A DNA stretch of 64,000 bases from DASRDZ01 sp035569495 (GTDB taxonomy: Bacteria; Chloroflexota; Dormibacteria; Aeolococcales; Aeolococcaceae), in NCBI GenBank assembly GCA_035569495.1, contig DATMMX010000036.1, positions 1 to 64,000 of the forward strand, in the 5' to 3' direction. A model generated the notes under the pieces. It was given only the letters and a program-made list of their open reading frames with translations, was not told where the DNA came from and searched no databases. Below are positions 28,267 through 39,194 of this stretch, piece by piece. Numbering within the stretch: position 1 is the stretch's first letter; each line of letters begins with the position of its first letter. The translations under genes and the position numbers were made by a program.

Positions 28267-29975
28267 CCGTGCGTGGTGTGGACCGCCTGGGCCACCAGCG
28301 CGCCCGCCTGCGCGCGCAGCACCTGGTCGGCGCTGCCGTACGCGGCGGTGGCCTTGGCGTCGTTCTTGCTGCCCTCGACCATGTTGACCAGGCTGAGGAA
28401 GAAGTCGTGGACGCCGCCGGACGGCGACACGTCGGCGTCACCGCGGGCATCGAGGTTCGAGGTCAGCACGATGCGCTCGTAGTACGCCTTGCCGTCCTTG
28501 TTGATCGGCCACGCCCACGACACCGTCGCCCAGCGCGCCCGGCTGGCCGGGTCGGAGTAGTTGAGCAGCAGGCCGGTGACGCCGTCGCCGAGGTCGATGT
28601 GGTCGGTGGTGACGATGTCGTAGTTGTGGAACAGGTAGCAGTTCTGCAGGTTGTAGGCGTCGAGCGAGCCGCGGTCGTCGGTGACCACCACGTCGGCGTA
28701 GCTGAGCTGCATCGACGCCGAGCCCAGCACCAGGTAGCGCGTGAACGTCGAGTTGGGGCCGAAGTACTGGCGCGCCCACGGGTAGCTGCCGTTCATCTCG
28801 ACGCGGTAGCCGTTCGGCGCCGAGGCGCCGGGGCCGAAGGGCTGCACCGTCGGCGCGCCGTAGCCGTCGTCGAAGGCGGCGTAGGTCGCCAGGCTGTGGT
28901 CGGCGACGGCGAGCGCCGCGGTCACCGCCACCAGCGACGCGATGACGGCGCGGCGGCGTGCGCGCGAGCGGCGCGGCGCGGCGGCGGCGGGCGCACTGGC
29001 GGTGGCGGGCACGTCGTCCTTGAGGCGCAGGCCGAAGCGGCCCAGCAGCGAGGCCATCAGCAGCATCACCGCGGCGAAGAGGATCAGCCCGATCCAGGTG
29101 TGGAAGGTGTTGATGGCGAAGTCGGCGTGGCCCGCGCCGGCCAGGGCCACGATCGCGGTGATCCGGACAACGTTGGCCACAAATGTCACGGCCAGCCCGG
29201 CGGTGATCCAGAGCAGCTTGCGTCCCGCGCCGCCGCGCATGGCGGTGAGGATGGCGCCGCCGATGAGCAGGAAGCCGAGCACGCTGTCCGCGCCCGAGCA
29301 GGCGCTGCCCACCGAGATCGACACCGGCGCCAGGTGCGCGGGATGCACGATCAGCGTCGGCGAGTCGTTGGCCACCGGCACCACGGTGACGCCGAGCAGG
29401 CGGTGCACGAACAGCGCCAGCGTGTTGTTGGTGGCGGCGGTGAAGCTCTGCATCAGCCCGGCCATGATGTGCAGGTACAGCGCGGGCCACATCAGCAACA
29501 GGAAGAGCAGCGGGCCGCGCAGCCGCCAGGCCCAGGACACGCCGTAGCCGAGCACCAGGGCGCCGACCACGAAGCAGGCCATCGACAGCACGTCGGGGCG
29601 GTTGGTCCAGTAGTACGTCGAGGCGATGGTCGGCACCACCGTGATCAGCGCCACCGCGACCAGCAGGATGGGCACGCCGACGATCAGGTCGATGTGCCGG
29701 TCGCGCGCCACCGGGGCGTTGCGATGGCGGTGCGCCACCAGCAGGGCGAGGCCGACGCTGAACAGCGGCAGCAGCGGCAGGTAGGCGAGCGGCGTCTCCA
29801 GGCGCAGGTAGTCGGCGAAGCTGGCCAGGGTGAGGTGGTAGACGACCACCGTGGCCACCAGGATGCCCGCCGCCGGCCACAGCGCGCGGTGGCGCCGGCC
29901 GAAGTCGGCACCGCCGTCGACCCACGCGCGCAGGCGCTCGCGGTGGCGAGCGGTGGGCAGGGAGGCGGTGGTCAT
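28263..29975 (-). CDS. Exosortase/archaeosortase-family protein with C-terminal ectodomain
   Basis: 570 residues, ATG 29975. Residues 30-340 hold about eight membrane helices with the three invariant residues of the family: Cys226 in SVGSACSG, Arg271 in ANVVRIT and His292 in FHTWIGLILF. These enzymes are thought to cleave a C-terminal tripartite signal and pass the protein to a surface acceptor. After a cytoplasmic Ala/Arg linker and one more helix, about 220 residues lie outside, comparable in position to the EpsI-type domain fused to some exosortases. It is 61 bp downstream of the propeller gene, whose product carries SVPEAP, and overlaps the GT2 gene by four bases. Such pairing with polysaccharide genes is typical of exosortase loci. 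Confidence 0.9.
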   Translation of the reverse strand: MTTASLPTARHRERLRAWVDGGADFGRRHRALWPAAGILVATVVVYHLTLASFADYLRLETPLAYLPLLPLFSVGLALLVAHRHRNAPVARDRHIDLIVGVPILLVAVALITVVPTIASTYYWTNRPDVLSMACFVVGALVLGYGVSWAWRLRGPLLFLLLMWPALYLHIMAGLMQSFTAATNNTLALFVHRLLGVTVVPVANDSPTLIVHPAHLAPVSISVGSACSGADSVLGFLLIGGAILTAMRGGAGRKLLWITAGLAVTFVANVVRITAIVALAGAGHADFAINTFHTWIGLILFAAVMLLMASLLGRFGLRLKDDVPATASAPAAAAPRRSRARRRAVIASLVAVTAALAVADHSLATYAAFDDGYGAPTVQPFGPGASAPNGYRVEMNGSYPWARQYFGPNSTFTRYLVLGSASMQLSYADVVVTDDRGSLDAYNLQNCYLFHNYDIVTTDHIDLGDGVTGLLLNYSDPASRARWATVSWAWPINKDGKAYYERIVLTSNLDARGDADVSPSGGVHDFFLSLVNMVEGSKNDAKATAAYGSADQVLRAQAGALVAQAVHTTHG

Positions 29976-30036
29976 GCTCGTGGTAACGGGCCGGGCGACG
30001 AGGAACTTGCTGCCCCTGGGCACGGGGCTGAGGCGG

Positions 30037-31707
30037 TCAGGGAAGGGCGGCCAGGGCGGCCTCGCGGCGGCCGCGACGGCGCCACTCCAGCAGGGCGGCG
30101 GCGGCCGCGCCGGTGGGCAGGAGCAGCAGTGGCAGCGGGGCCTCGGGCACGCTGGGCGCGGGCGCCGCGAACAGCGACGGGCCGGAGGTCTGGTTGGCGA
30201 CGTCGATGCCGTAGAGGCCGTTGGCCTTGTCGTCGGGATTGTCGTCGGTGTAGGCGACGTGGGCCAGGCCCTGCTGGTCGAGGTCGATGGAGATGAAGTC
30301 GAGCAGGTCGCGGTTGGTGCCGAGGACGTGCTGCCCCGTGGTGTCGTCGATGCAGAAGATGCCCAGGTTGCAGATGTCGCCGACGTGCATGGGGTCGGCG
30401 GTGGAGTTGACCTGGGTGCGCGTCCAGGTCGGCGCCGGGGTGTTGAGGTCGCCCTGGGCGACCCACAGGTACCACTTCGCGCCCGCGCCGCCGCCGGGCT
30501 GGAACTTGCCGTAGGGCAGCGTGGGCACCACGGTCGGCGTGGCCAGATAGGCGACGTCGACGTGGCCCGGGTCACCGGCGGCGATGGCCGGGTAGATGTG
30601 GGTGCCGTTGTCGCCGCTCACCTTGATGGGCTTGCCCGCCGAGGTGATCGCGCCCAGGTCGCCCTGGCCGGCCCAGGTGGTGCCGCCGTCGTTCGACCAC
30701 ACCAGCCACATGTCGTACTCGCTGCCGATGTTCATGGCGAAGGCGTAGTAGGGGTTGCCCTGGTTGTCGAGGGTGAAGGCGGCGAAGGGCGTCGAGGCGT
30801 CGTGGCCGGCGCCGCCGTCGAAGGCCAGCTCGGGCGTCCAGGTGGCGCCGTTGTCGTCGGAGTAGGCCGTCCACAGCGAGTGGAAGGTGGCCAGCTGGGT
30901 GACGTTGCAGCCGGTGGCCAGGCTGGTGGCCGCGTCGCCGGCGATCCAGGACACCCAGATGCGGCCCGCGTACTGGCCCGTCTTGACGATGTCGACCGCC
31001 GTGGGCACGGTGCTGCATGCGCTGTACGCCTGCGCCGCGAGGGCGTTCTGCCGGGCAGTCGTGTTGTTGGCAGGGTTGGCCAGAACGTCGATGGGAGCGC
31101 CGAAGCTCTTGCCGCCGTCGGTCGACAGGTTCACCCAGATCTGGCTGGGGCCGTAGAAGTCGTGGTAGTTGAGGATGACCTCGGCGTTGTCGGTGCCCGA
31201 CTTGCCCGGGGGGACCCAGGCGTCCACCCACTGGCGGTCGACGCCGAAGGGGTTGCTGCTGGCGCCGGCGTTGCTCTTCGAGCCGGCCGACGGCGCCGAG
31301 TCGGCGGTGCCGGTGGCCAGGGTCCAGGTCTTGCCCTTGTCGGTCGACTTCCAGACGTCGGCCTGCAGCGGCGCGGCGTCGGCGGAGCCGGCCAGGTTGC
31401 AGAGGTAGAGGCCGCCGGCTCCATCGCTGGCCAGGCAGTCGTCGCCGCTGGAGGGATCGGGGATGGTGGTTCCGGTCCAGGTGGCGCCGTTGTCGGTGGA
31501 GCGGTAGGTGGGCATGCCGCGGCCGCCGGGATACGAGACGTAGAGGCTGCCGTCGTTGGTGGCCAGCGAGGAGGGTTCGCCGCCGTCCTTGGGCCCGACG
31601 TTCACCGGTGTGTAGGCGGGGGCGCCGGCCGCGCGGGCGGGCGTCACTCCGAGGGCGAGGGTGACGAGCGCGCCGAAGCAGAGGGTCAAGCGTGTCCTGG
31701 CGATCAT
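30037..31707 (-). CDS. Secreted sialidase-fold (BNR/Asp-box) protein with SVPE-x-P sorting signal
   Basis: 556 residues from ATG 31707 with AGGAG ten bases upstream. Signal peptide ending at ARA (about 27). At least five Asp-boxes of the form S-x-D-x-G-x-T-W are visible (STDNGATWTG, STDKGKTWTL, SDDNGATWTP, SNDGGTTWAG and a variant STDGGKSF), indicating a beta-propeller. The sialidase arginine triad is not obvious, so enzyme activity is doubtful. The C-terminus carries SVPEAP (30136-30153), a hydrophobic helix and a basic tail (WRRRGRR). First gene of the series with the exosortase and GT2; divergent from the S53 protease gene. Confidence 0.87.
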   Translation of the reverse strand: MIARTRLTLCFGALVTLALGVTPARAAGAPAYTPVNVGPKDGGEPSSLATNDGSLYVSYPGGRGMPTYRSTDNGATWTGTTIPDPSSGDDCLASDGAGGLYLCNLAGSADAAPLQADVWKSTDKGKTWTLATGTADSAPSAGSKSNAGASSNPFGVDRQWVDAWVPPGKSGTDNAEVILNYHDFYGPSQIWVNLSTDGGKSFGAPIDVLANPANNTTARQNALAAQAYSACSTVPTAVDIVKTGQYAGRIWVSWIAGDAATSLATGCNVTQLATFHSLWTAYSDDNGATWTPELAFDGGAGHDASTPFAAFTLDNQGNPYYAFAMNIGSEYDMWLVWSNDGGTTWAGQGDLGAITSAGKPIKVSGDNGTHIYPAIAAGDPGHVDVAYLATPTVVPTLPYGKFQPGGGAGAKWYLWVAQGDLNTPAPTWTRTQVNSTADPMHVGDICNLGIFCIDDTTGQHVLGTNRDLLDFISIDLDQQGLAHVAYTDDNPDDKANGLYGIDVANQTSGPSLFAAPAPSVPEAPLPLLLLPTGAAAAALLEWRRRGRREAALAALP

Positions 31708-31739
31708 CGGGCGCGGCTCCTGGTTCTGTGCGACCTGTG

Positions 31740-31762
31740 CGGGACATCGCGGGGATGTCCCG
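31740..31762. promoter_or_regulatory. Inverted repeat in divergent promoter region
   Basis: CGGGACATC (31740-31748) and GATGTCCCG (31754-31762) form perfect 9-bp arms around 5 bp, located 33 bp upstream of the propeller gene. The half-site GGGACATC recurs at 31843-31850, nearer the S53 protease gene. The arrangement suggests one regulator controlling both exosortase substrates; the regulator is not identified. Confidence 0.45.
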
Positions 31763-31900
31763 TCCCCGTCTTCATAGGACGGTCCGCCGCGACGTTCGTT
31801 GCAACCGCAATGGAACGGCCGGGTCGGGCGTCTACCGGCTCGGGGACATCACTGCACATGGTTCCGGCGCGCCGCGTCCCCCTGCGCCCGGGTACCGGGG

Positions 31901-33963
31901 ATGGACGCACACATGCTTGTCGGCAACGCAGCGAGGCGGACCGGGCTGCTGGTGATCGCGACCGCGCTGGGCGCGGCGGCCCTCGGCGTGATGCCGGCTC
32001 GTGCAGCGGCGGGCGACCCGTTCCTCGGCCTTGCCGGGCAGGCCCGGTTGACCTCCGACGTGCTCAACCACCTCGACCAGCTCACCCCCACCGGCACCTA
32101 CAGCCCCACCGCGCCGCTGACCATCGGCGTCAGCCTGCAGCGCCCCGACGCCGCCGGTGAGAACGCCTACATCGCCGACGTCTACGACGCCAAGAGCGCC
32201 AACTTCCGGCACTTTCTCGACGTCGCCGGCTTCCAGCAGCGCTTCGGAGTGTCGCAGGCCCGCTTCCAGGCCACCGTCGACTGGCTGCACCAGCACGGGC
32301 TGAAGACGTCTGCGGTGAAGAGCTCCACGGAGTACGTGCTGGCCACCGGTCCCGCCGCTGCGGTGGAGAGCATGCTCGGCGTCACCGAGATGACCTACAG
32401 CTTCAACGGCACCGGCTTCTACGCCAACACCCAGGCGCCCACCGTGCCCGCCAGCCTCGGCGTGCTGGGCATCTCGGGGCTGGAGAGCTGGTCGCGAATG
32501 AAGACCATGCAGCAGTGGCAGAAGAACCTGCCCGCGTCGCCACACGGCGTGCTGCCGCCGCTTCCCGTGCAGGTCGGCAGCACCACGCCCAGCGACCTGT
32601 GGGGCGTCTACGACCAGCCCGCCGAGAACACCGGCCAGGGCGAGACCATGGCCATCTTCGGCTGGGGCGCCACCGAAACTCTCGGCGTCGACGTGGTCGG
32701 CAACCTGCGCAGCTTCGAGGACACCTACGGCCTGCCCCACGTTCCGGTCACCATCGACCATTACGGCGCCCTCGGCGAGCAGATCACCGACGCCGGCGGC
32801 GCCGGCGAGTGGAACCTCGACCTGCCCGCGTCAACGGGCATGGCCCCGGGCGTGAACGGCCTGCACATGTACTTCGGCGTCAGCGGCGGCGACGAGGACA
32901 TCCTCGCCGCCTACGACGCCTGGGACCTGGACCCCAACGGCCCGCGCCAGGGCAGCTCCTCCTTCGCCGGCTGCGAGGCGGGGCCCGGTACGGGCAGCTC
33001 GGCCGGCGGGCCCGGCAACCCCACCACCGGCGCGGGCCAGACCGCCATCGGCAACCCCAACCAGGACGCCTACGAGGCGCTGCTCAAAGAGGCGGTCGAG
33101 CTGGGTCGCACCATGTTCGTCTCGGCCGGCGACCTCGGCGCCCAGGGCTGCCCCTACAGCTTCGCCACCGCGCTGAACGGCGTCACCGCGGTGCCCACCG
33201 GGCTGAACAACTACCCGACGGTCAGCCCGTGGGTCACGGCCGTCGGCGGCACCGTCCTCTACTGGAACCCCGCCACCCACGGCGGCCCGGCGTCGCGCTT
33301 CCTCGAGTACTCCTGGACGCACAGCGGCGGCGGAACCAGCCTGTTCGTGCCCGCGCCGGCGTGGCAGCTCAGCGACATTCCCGCACCCGGCGTGCTCTAC
33401 CCGTGCACCGTCGACTGGCACACCCCGCCTGCCACCTACGCGCCCGGCACCCTCTGCCGCGGCATCCCCGACGTGGCCGCGCAGTCGGGCGACGTCATCA
33501 GCAACGGCTACGTCGCCGGCGGCGGCACCTCGCTGAGCTCGCCGCTGTGGCTGGGCATGTGGACGCGCATCCAGGCGGCGTCCTCGAACCCGGGACGCGT
33601 CGGCTTCGCGACACCGGCCATCTACGCCAACAACGCGGACGCCACCAGGTGGGCGCGCGACTTCTTCGACGTCGGCGGCAGCAGCGGGGCGACGGCGCCG
33701 TCGTGCTCGATGTACCCGAGCCCGTACTCCTGCTCGCATGCGGGCTGGGATTACATGACCGGCTGGGGCACCCCCGACGTGACCAATCTCATGAAGGACC
33801 TCGACGGCGGCAACACCGCGCCGGTTGCGTTCGTGCCTGCGGTCAGCGTGCCCGAGGTTCCCTTCGCGCCGATGCTGCTGCTCGCCGCTGCAATCGGGCT
33901 GGTCGCGTTTGTGGTGATGCGTCGCCGGCATGCGGCGGCGCATCCTGCGGAGGCGTCTGCTGG

Positions 33964-33967
<4 letters not shown>
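31901..33967 (+). CDS. Pro-kumamolisin/sedolisin (S53) protease with SVPE-x-P sorting signal
   Basis: 688 residues from ATG 31901 (ATG 31913 is an alternative). Signal peptide ending at ARA, then a pro-domain with LQRPDAAGENAYIADVYD and NFRHFLDVAGFQQRFG. The catalytic domain has Glu303 and Asp307 in GEWNLDLPAS, oxyanion Asp411 in SAGDLG and nucleophile Ser544 in GGGTSLSSPLW. The calcium-site pattern DFFDVGG ... GWGTPDV is near the end. These are acid-active serine peptidases that remove their own pro-domain. The tail SVPEVP (33845-33862) plus helix plus MRRRHAAAH marks it for exosortase-type processing. The stop overlaps that of typA on the other strand by four bases. Confidence 0.92.
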
Positions 33968-35793
<1,826 letters not shown>

Positions 35794-35804
35794 GGCGTCG
35801 GGGG

Positions 35805-36500
35805 CTACGACTGCTCCTGCACGGCCACACTGCTCATGGTGTCGCCGGCGGCGATCTGCAGGACCACGTCCATGCCCTTGCTGACCTGGCCGAAGAGGTT
35901 GTACTGCTTGGGCAGCTGCGTGTCGTTGGCGGTGCAGACGAAGAACTGCGAGCCGTTGGTGTTGGGCCCGGCGTTGGCCATGGCCACACAGCCGGCGGTG
36001 TACTCACCCTGCACCGGCTCGTCGGCGAACTGGTAGCCGGGACCGCCGGAGCCGGTGCCCTGCGGGTCACCGCCCTGGATGACGAAGCCCTGCACCACGC
36101 GGTGGAACTTGAGGCCGTCGTAGAAGTGGTTGCGGGCCAGCACCACGAAGTTGTTGACGGTGTTGGGCGCCAGCTTGGGCTGCAGGCAGAGGCCGATGTC
36201 GCCCTTGGCGGTCTTGATGGTGACCAGGTAGAGCTTGCCGGTGTCGATCTGCCTGGCGGGCGCCGACGAGTAGACGTGCACGTCGCTCGGCGCGTCCTTG
36301 GGCTGCAGCGGGCTGCCGAATTGCGCGGTGCTGCAAGGGGTGGTGGACTGGGCCGCCGCGGCGCCGCCACCGCTGGGAGTGCTGGTGCTCGACGTGGAGG
36401 TCGAGCTGCCCGTGGTGTTGCCGCTGCTGCCGCACGCCGCCAGCAGAGCGGCGGATGCCGCCAGCAGCACGGCGGGGATGCGGAGGGAGAACGCGCTCAT
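35805..36500 (-). CDS. Cyclophilin-type peptidyl-prolyl isomerase, lipoprotein
   Basis: 231 residues, ATG 36500. Lipoprotein signal with lipobox LLAAC (Cys about residue 23), a Ser/Thr/Gly linker, then the cyclophilin domain from about residue 85. Active-site signatures are FHRVVQGFVIQGGDP, GPGYQFADE and NTNGSQFFVCT. It would assist folding of exported proteins on the outer face of the membrane. A -10-like TATTGT stands 8 nt before the ATG without a Shine-Dalgarno, so the mRNA is probably leaderless. It heads a two-gene unit with typA. The divergent hemerythrin gene is 132 bp away. Confidence 0.93.
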   Translation of the reverse strand: MSAFSLRIPAVLLAASAALLAACGSSGNTTGSSTSTSSTSTPSGGGAAAAQSTTPCSTAQFGSPLQPKDAPSDVHVYSSAPARQIDTGKLYLVTIKTAKGDIGLCLQPKLAPNTVNNFVVLARNHFYDGLKFHRVVQGFVIQGGDPQGTGSGGPGYQFADEPVQGEYTAGCVAMANAGPNTNGSQFFVCTANDTQLPKQYNLFGQVSKGMDVVLQIAAGDTMSSVAVQEQS

Positions 36501-36508
36501 TCCGCCGC

Positions 36509-36514
36509 ACAATA
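36509..36514 (-). promoter_or_regulatory. -10-like TATTGT of the cyclophilin gene
   Basis: On the minus strand TATTGT ends 8 nt before the ATG at 36500. It is one of several such hexamers in the window placed where the transcript would begin at or next to the start codon. Confidence 0.45.
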
Positions 36515-36632
36515 CCGTGCCCGGCGTTCGCGGCGGATTCGCGGTGAGCGTCTTCGGCGGTGGCGCGCGGGTGCTAGGTGATAGTGTGGCTGTCAACCGG
36601 AGCAGGGGCGCTCAGGAAGGTGGAGGGAGCTG

Positions 36633-37280
36633 ATGTTCGCGTGGCTTCCCAGGTTCGTGGCCCGCGCCGGCGCGGCGGGACTGCTCGTGGCGGCGACGCT
36701 CGGCGGTGTCGCGGCGCTGCTGCTGCGACGCTTTCGCCGCCACGGAAGCCTCGAAGGCGAGGACGTCGTCGACCTGCTGCTGGCCCGCCATGCTGAGGCC
36801 GAGCGGCTGATGGACGGCTACCAGCGCGCCGCCGCCGTCCCCGAGGTGCGCCGCAGCGCGCTGCGCGAGCTCTCGCGGCGGCTGTCGATCCACGAGGCGG
36901 TCGAGGAGCAGCTCGTCCATCCCCTGGTGCGCCGCCAGCTTCCCGACGGGCACCGCCTGGTCGCCGAGGTGCTCGCCCAGGAGCTGGAGGCCAAGCAGCT
37001 CCTGGCCACGCTGGACCAGCGCCAGCCGGGCGACCCGGACTTCGACGCCTTCGTGGAGCGCCTGTTCGCGGGTGTGCGCCACCACGCGCAGACCGAGGAG
37101 ACGCTGGTGTTCCCGCTGCTGCGGCTGCACCTCGGGCCGAGGGAGCGGATGCGGCTCGGGGCCATGGTGGAGCGCGCCGAGCGGCTGGCGCCGACCCACC
37201 CGCACCCGCATGCGCCCAGGATGGTGGGGATGCCCGTGGTCGGGGTGGTCGACCGGGCCCGCGACCGCGTCCGCCGCTAG
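36633..37280 (+). CDS. Membrane-anchored hemerythrin-like (HHE) domain protein
   Basis: 215 residues with a strong ribosome site (GGAGGGAG, three bases before ATG 36633). One membrane helix at about 8-32 is followed by a cytoplasmic four-helix domain. The His/Glu pattern of HHE proteins is visible: LLARHAEAERLMD, SIHEAVEEQLVHPLV and HHAQTEETLVFPLL, which would hold a di-iron centre. A His/Pro-rich segment lies near the C-terminus. Such proteins sense or bind oxygen, nitric oxide or iron; the exact role is unknown. Confidence 0.82.
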   Translation: MFAWLPRFVARAGAAGLLVAATLGGVAALLLRRFRRHGSLEGEDVVDLLLARHAEAERLMDGYQRAAAVPEVRRSALRELSRRLSIHEAVEEQLVHPLVRRQLPDGHRLVAEVLAQELEAKQLLATLDQRQPGDPDFDAFVERLFAGVRHHAQTEETLVFPLLRLHLGPRERMRLGAMVERAERLAPTHPHPHAPRMVGMPVVGVVDRARDRVRR

Positions 37281-37306
37281 GGCCCGCGGGCTTCACCCGT
37301 CCATCC

Positions 37307-37338
37307 GTGCGCTGGCGCGCACCGTGGGGCAAAGCCCC
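37307..37338. other. Two adjacent hairpins after the hemerythrin gene
   Basis: GTGCGC (37307-37312) pairs with GCGCAC (37317-37322), and GGGGC (37326-37330) pairs with GCCCC (37334-37338) around AAA. They begin 26 bp after the stop codon. No T run follows, so they may slow or protect the transcript end rather than be classic terminators. The rest of 37281-37496 shows nothing clear. Confidence 0.35.
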
Positions 37339-37496
37339 GCCGCGGCAGAGGAGGCGGCGGCCGGGGGACCACCAGCCTCCCTGCCGTGGAGTGGGAGTTG
37401 CCGTCCGTCGGCCACGAGTGTGCCTCGGCGGCGGTTGTGGGCGGGCGAGCGGGTCGTTAAGAGGTATTGCGGGCGGCGCTAGCATTCACCACCGAC

Positions 37497-38006
37497 ATGG
37501 CAGAGCTTCGCGTGGTGCTGGGCCACGGCGCGTCAGGGACGGCGGCGTCGATGCGGCCGCACGTGCTCGGCCTGGAGCGGCGCGGCATCGCCGCCGAGGC
37601 CATCGACCTGCCCAAGGGCAAAGCGGAGCGTGCGGTGCCGGTGTTCGCCCGGCGCGTCGCCGAGGACCCGCGGGCGTTCGTGGTCGGCGGCCACAGCTTC
37701 GGCGGCCGGGTCGCTTCGATGCTGGCCGCGGACACTCCGGTGCGGGGCCTGGTGCTGCTCAGCTACCCGCTGCACCGCCCCGGCCACGCCGAGGACCTGC
37801 GCGTCGAGCACTGGCCGCGCATCGAGTGCCCGGTGCTGCTTCTCTCCGGCGAGTCCGACCCCTTCGCCAAGGTCGACCTGCTGCGCGAGAACGTGCCACT
37901 GCTGCGCCACGCAACCCTGCACACCTATCCCGGCGTGCAGCACGGCCTCAGTCCGGTCCTCGACGACGCCCTCGACCGTGTCGCGGAGTTCGTGCGCTCC
38001 CTCTAG
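37497..38006 (+). CDS. Alpha/beta hydrolase (KANL3/TEX30-like)
   Basis: 169 residues from ATG 37497. The nucleophile elbow is GGHSFGGR, the acid is probably in SGESDPF and the histidine in GVQHGL, completing the triad in the right order. The N-terminal VLGHGASG supplies the oxyanion loop. The short length and overall pattern match the KANL3/TEX30-type hydrolase group (DUF/PF20408-like), often of unknown substrate. TAGCAT lies 11 nt before the start, possibly a -10 element. The stop overlaps that of the convergent GNAT gene by four bases (CTAG). Confidence 0.83.
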   Translation: MAELRVVLGHGASGTAASMRPHVLGLERRGIAAEAIDLPKGKAERAVPVFARRVAEDPRAFVVGGHSFGGRVASMLAADTPVRGLVLLSYPLHRPGHAEDLRVEHWPRIECPVLLLSGESDPFAKVDLLRENVPLLRHATLHTYPGVQHGLSPVLDDALDRVAEFVRSL

Positions 38007-38617
38007 CGGCGCGGGGTGACGTCGAACTCCAGCTCCAGCACCGAGCCCCCGCGCCGGGCCACCTGGTGCCGCGGCCAGCGCGACTGGATCAGGCCGAGCA
38101 TGCGGGTGTTGTCGGCCAGCACCATGGCGCGCAGCCGGTCGACACCCTCCTGGGCGGCGCGCTCGGCGACGAACTCGAGCAGCGCCCCGCCCAGGCCGCG
38201 ACCCTGGTGCTCGTCGGAGACGACGATGCTGAGCTCGGCCACGCCGGGCAGGTCGCGCTCGCGCACGAAGCGGGCGACGCCGATGCCCTCGCCGCTGGCC
38301 AGGTCGATGGCGACGATGGCCTCGTGGTCGTGGTGGTCGACGTCGAGGAAGTAGCGCAGCTCCTTCTCGGTGAGGTGCGCCTTGGGCGAGAAGAAGCGCA
38401 TGTAGCGGGAGGTGGCGCTGAGGTGCTCGAAGCCGCGCAGGTAGACCTCGCGGTCGGTGGGGCGCAGGGGGCGGAGCAGCACCTGCCCGGTGTCGCGCAG
38501 GGTGATCACCCGGTGGCGGGCGGCTCGGCCGGGGCGCGGGTGGAGCAGCTCGGCGGGGATCGGCGCCTTGAGGGCACCGGGGAGCGGCGGGTAGAGAGGG
38601 GCGGCCGCCGTGTCCAT
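38003..38617 (-). CDS. GNAT-family N-acetyltransferase
   Basis: 204 residues. The acetyl-CoA-binding segment DEHQGRGLGGALL (about 134-146) is the GNAT motif A; preceding strands contain VAELSIVVS. The N-terminus carries about 45 extra residues rich in Pro and Ala. The substrate cannot be told; RVITLRDTGQVLLRPLRPTDRE resembles the acetyltransferase domains linked to protein or small-molecule acetylation. Two copies of a GTTGC-N5-GCAAC inverted repeat lie upstream, and the HxlR regulator gene is next on the same strand, suggesting that HxlR controls it. Confidence 0.88.
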   Translation of the reverse strand: MDTAAAPLYPPLPGALKAPIPAELLHPRPGRAARHRVITLRDTGQVLLRPLRPTDREVYLRGFEHLSATSRYMRFFSPKAHLTEKELRYFLDVDHHDHEAIVAIDLASGEGIGVARFVRERDLPGVAELSIVVSDEHQGRGLGGALLEFVAERAAQEGVDRLRAMVLADNTRMLGLIQSRWPRHQVARRGGSVLELEFDVTPRR

Positions 38618-38636
38618 GATGGTTCGGTGCTCCGTG

Positions 38637-38653
38637 CGTTGCTTGATGCAACG
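38637..38653. promoter_or_regulatory. Inverted repeat, proposed HxlR operator 1
   Basis: CGTTGC-TTGAT-GCAACG, perfect 6-bp arms, 20 bp upstream of the GNAT start codon. It shares the core GTTGC-NNGAT-GCAAC with the next site. Confidence 0.6.
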
Positions 38654-38669
38654 ACCAGTCTGCGCCTAT

Positions 38670-38688
38670 GGGTTGCGCGATGCAACCC
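38670..38688. promoter_or_regulatory. Inverted repeat, proposed HxlR operator 2
   Basis: GGGTTGC-GCGAT-GCAACCC, perfect 7-bp arms, centred 34 bp from operator 1 between the end of the HxlR gene and the GNAT start. Confidence 0.6.
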
Positions 38689-38703
38689 CGAGCGGCGGGA
38701 GCC

Positions 38704-39171
38704 TCAGCGCACCGCGGCGGGATCGCCCGCCTCGCGGCGCCGCCAGGTCATGCCCCGCGCCTCGACGTCCGTGCGGCAGTCAGGGCAGACCAGCACCGGC
38801 ATCACGTCGTGCCCGCACGCCTTGTGGGTCAGCACCATCGGCGGCCCGGTCTCGTCGGCCGCCCAGCGGTCGCCCCAGCGCATCAGCGAGAGCACCACGG
38901 GGTAGAGGTCGCGGCCCTTGTCGGTGAGGCGGTACTCGTGGCGCTCGGGGCGCTCGGAGTAGAGGCGGCGCTCCAGCACGCCGTAGTCGACCAGGGTCTG
39001 CAGCCGGTCGGTGAGGATGTTGCGGGCGATGCCCAGGCTGCGCTGGAAGTCCTCGAAGCGGCGCACGCCGAGGAAGGCGTCGCGGAGGACGAGCAGGCTC
39101 CACCACTCCCCCACCACATCGAGGGCGCGCGCCACCGAGCACTCCATGCCGGCGAAGCTGGTCCGCTTCAT
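38704..39171 (-). CDS. HxlR-family winged-helix regulator
   Basis: 155 residues from ATG 39171. The family core is clear: CSVARALDVVGEWWSLLVLRDAFLGVRRFEDFQRSLGIARNIL with the near-N-terminal Cys, and the wing LYSERPERHEYRLT. A C-terminal extension carries CGH and CPDC, four possible zinc ligands. HxlR proteins sense electrophiles or redox change and bind short palindromes. TATGCT ends six bases before the ATG and no Shine-Dalgarno is seen, so the mRNA is probably leaderless. A related inverted repeat upstream (39195-39209) suggests self-control. Confidence 0.9.
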   Translation of the reverse strand: MKRTSFAGMECSVARALDVVGEWWSLLVLRDAFLGVRRFEDFQRSLGIARNILTDRLQTLVDYGVLERRLYSERPERHEYRLTDKGRDLYPVVLSLMRWGDRWAADETGPPMVLTHKACGHDVMPVLVCPDCRTDVEARGMTWRRREAGDPAAVR

Positions 39172-39177
39172 GCTCGC

Positions 39178-39183
39178 AGCATA
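39178..39183 (-). promoter_or_regulatory. -10-like TATGCT of the HxlR gene
   Basis: Minus-strand TATGCT stops six bases before the ATG at 39171. The same hexamer precedes the aldo/keto reductase and ArsR genes at 7-8 bases. Confidence 0.5.
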
Positions 39184-39194
39184 GCGGTCCGGGC

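Noticed and set aside
37326..37338. GGGGC-AAA-GCCCC hairpin as an intrinsic terminator
   Set aside because: No T tract follows; reported only as a hairpin.
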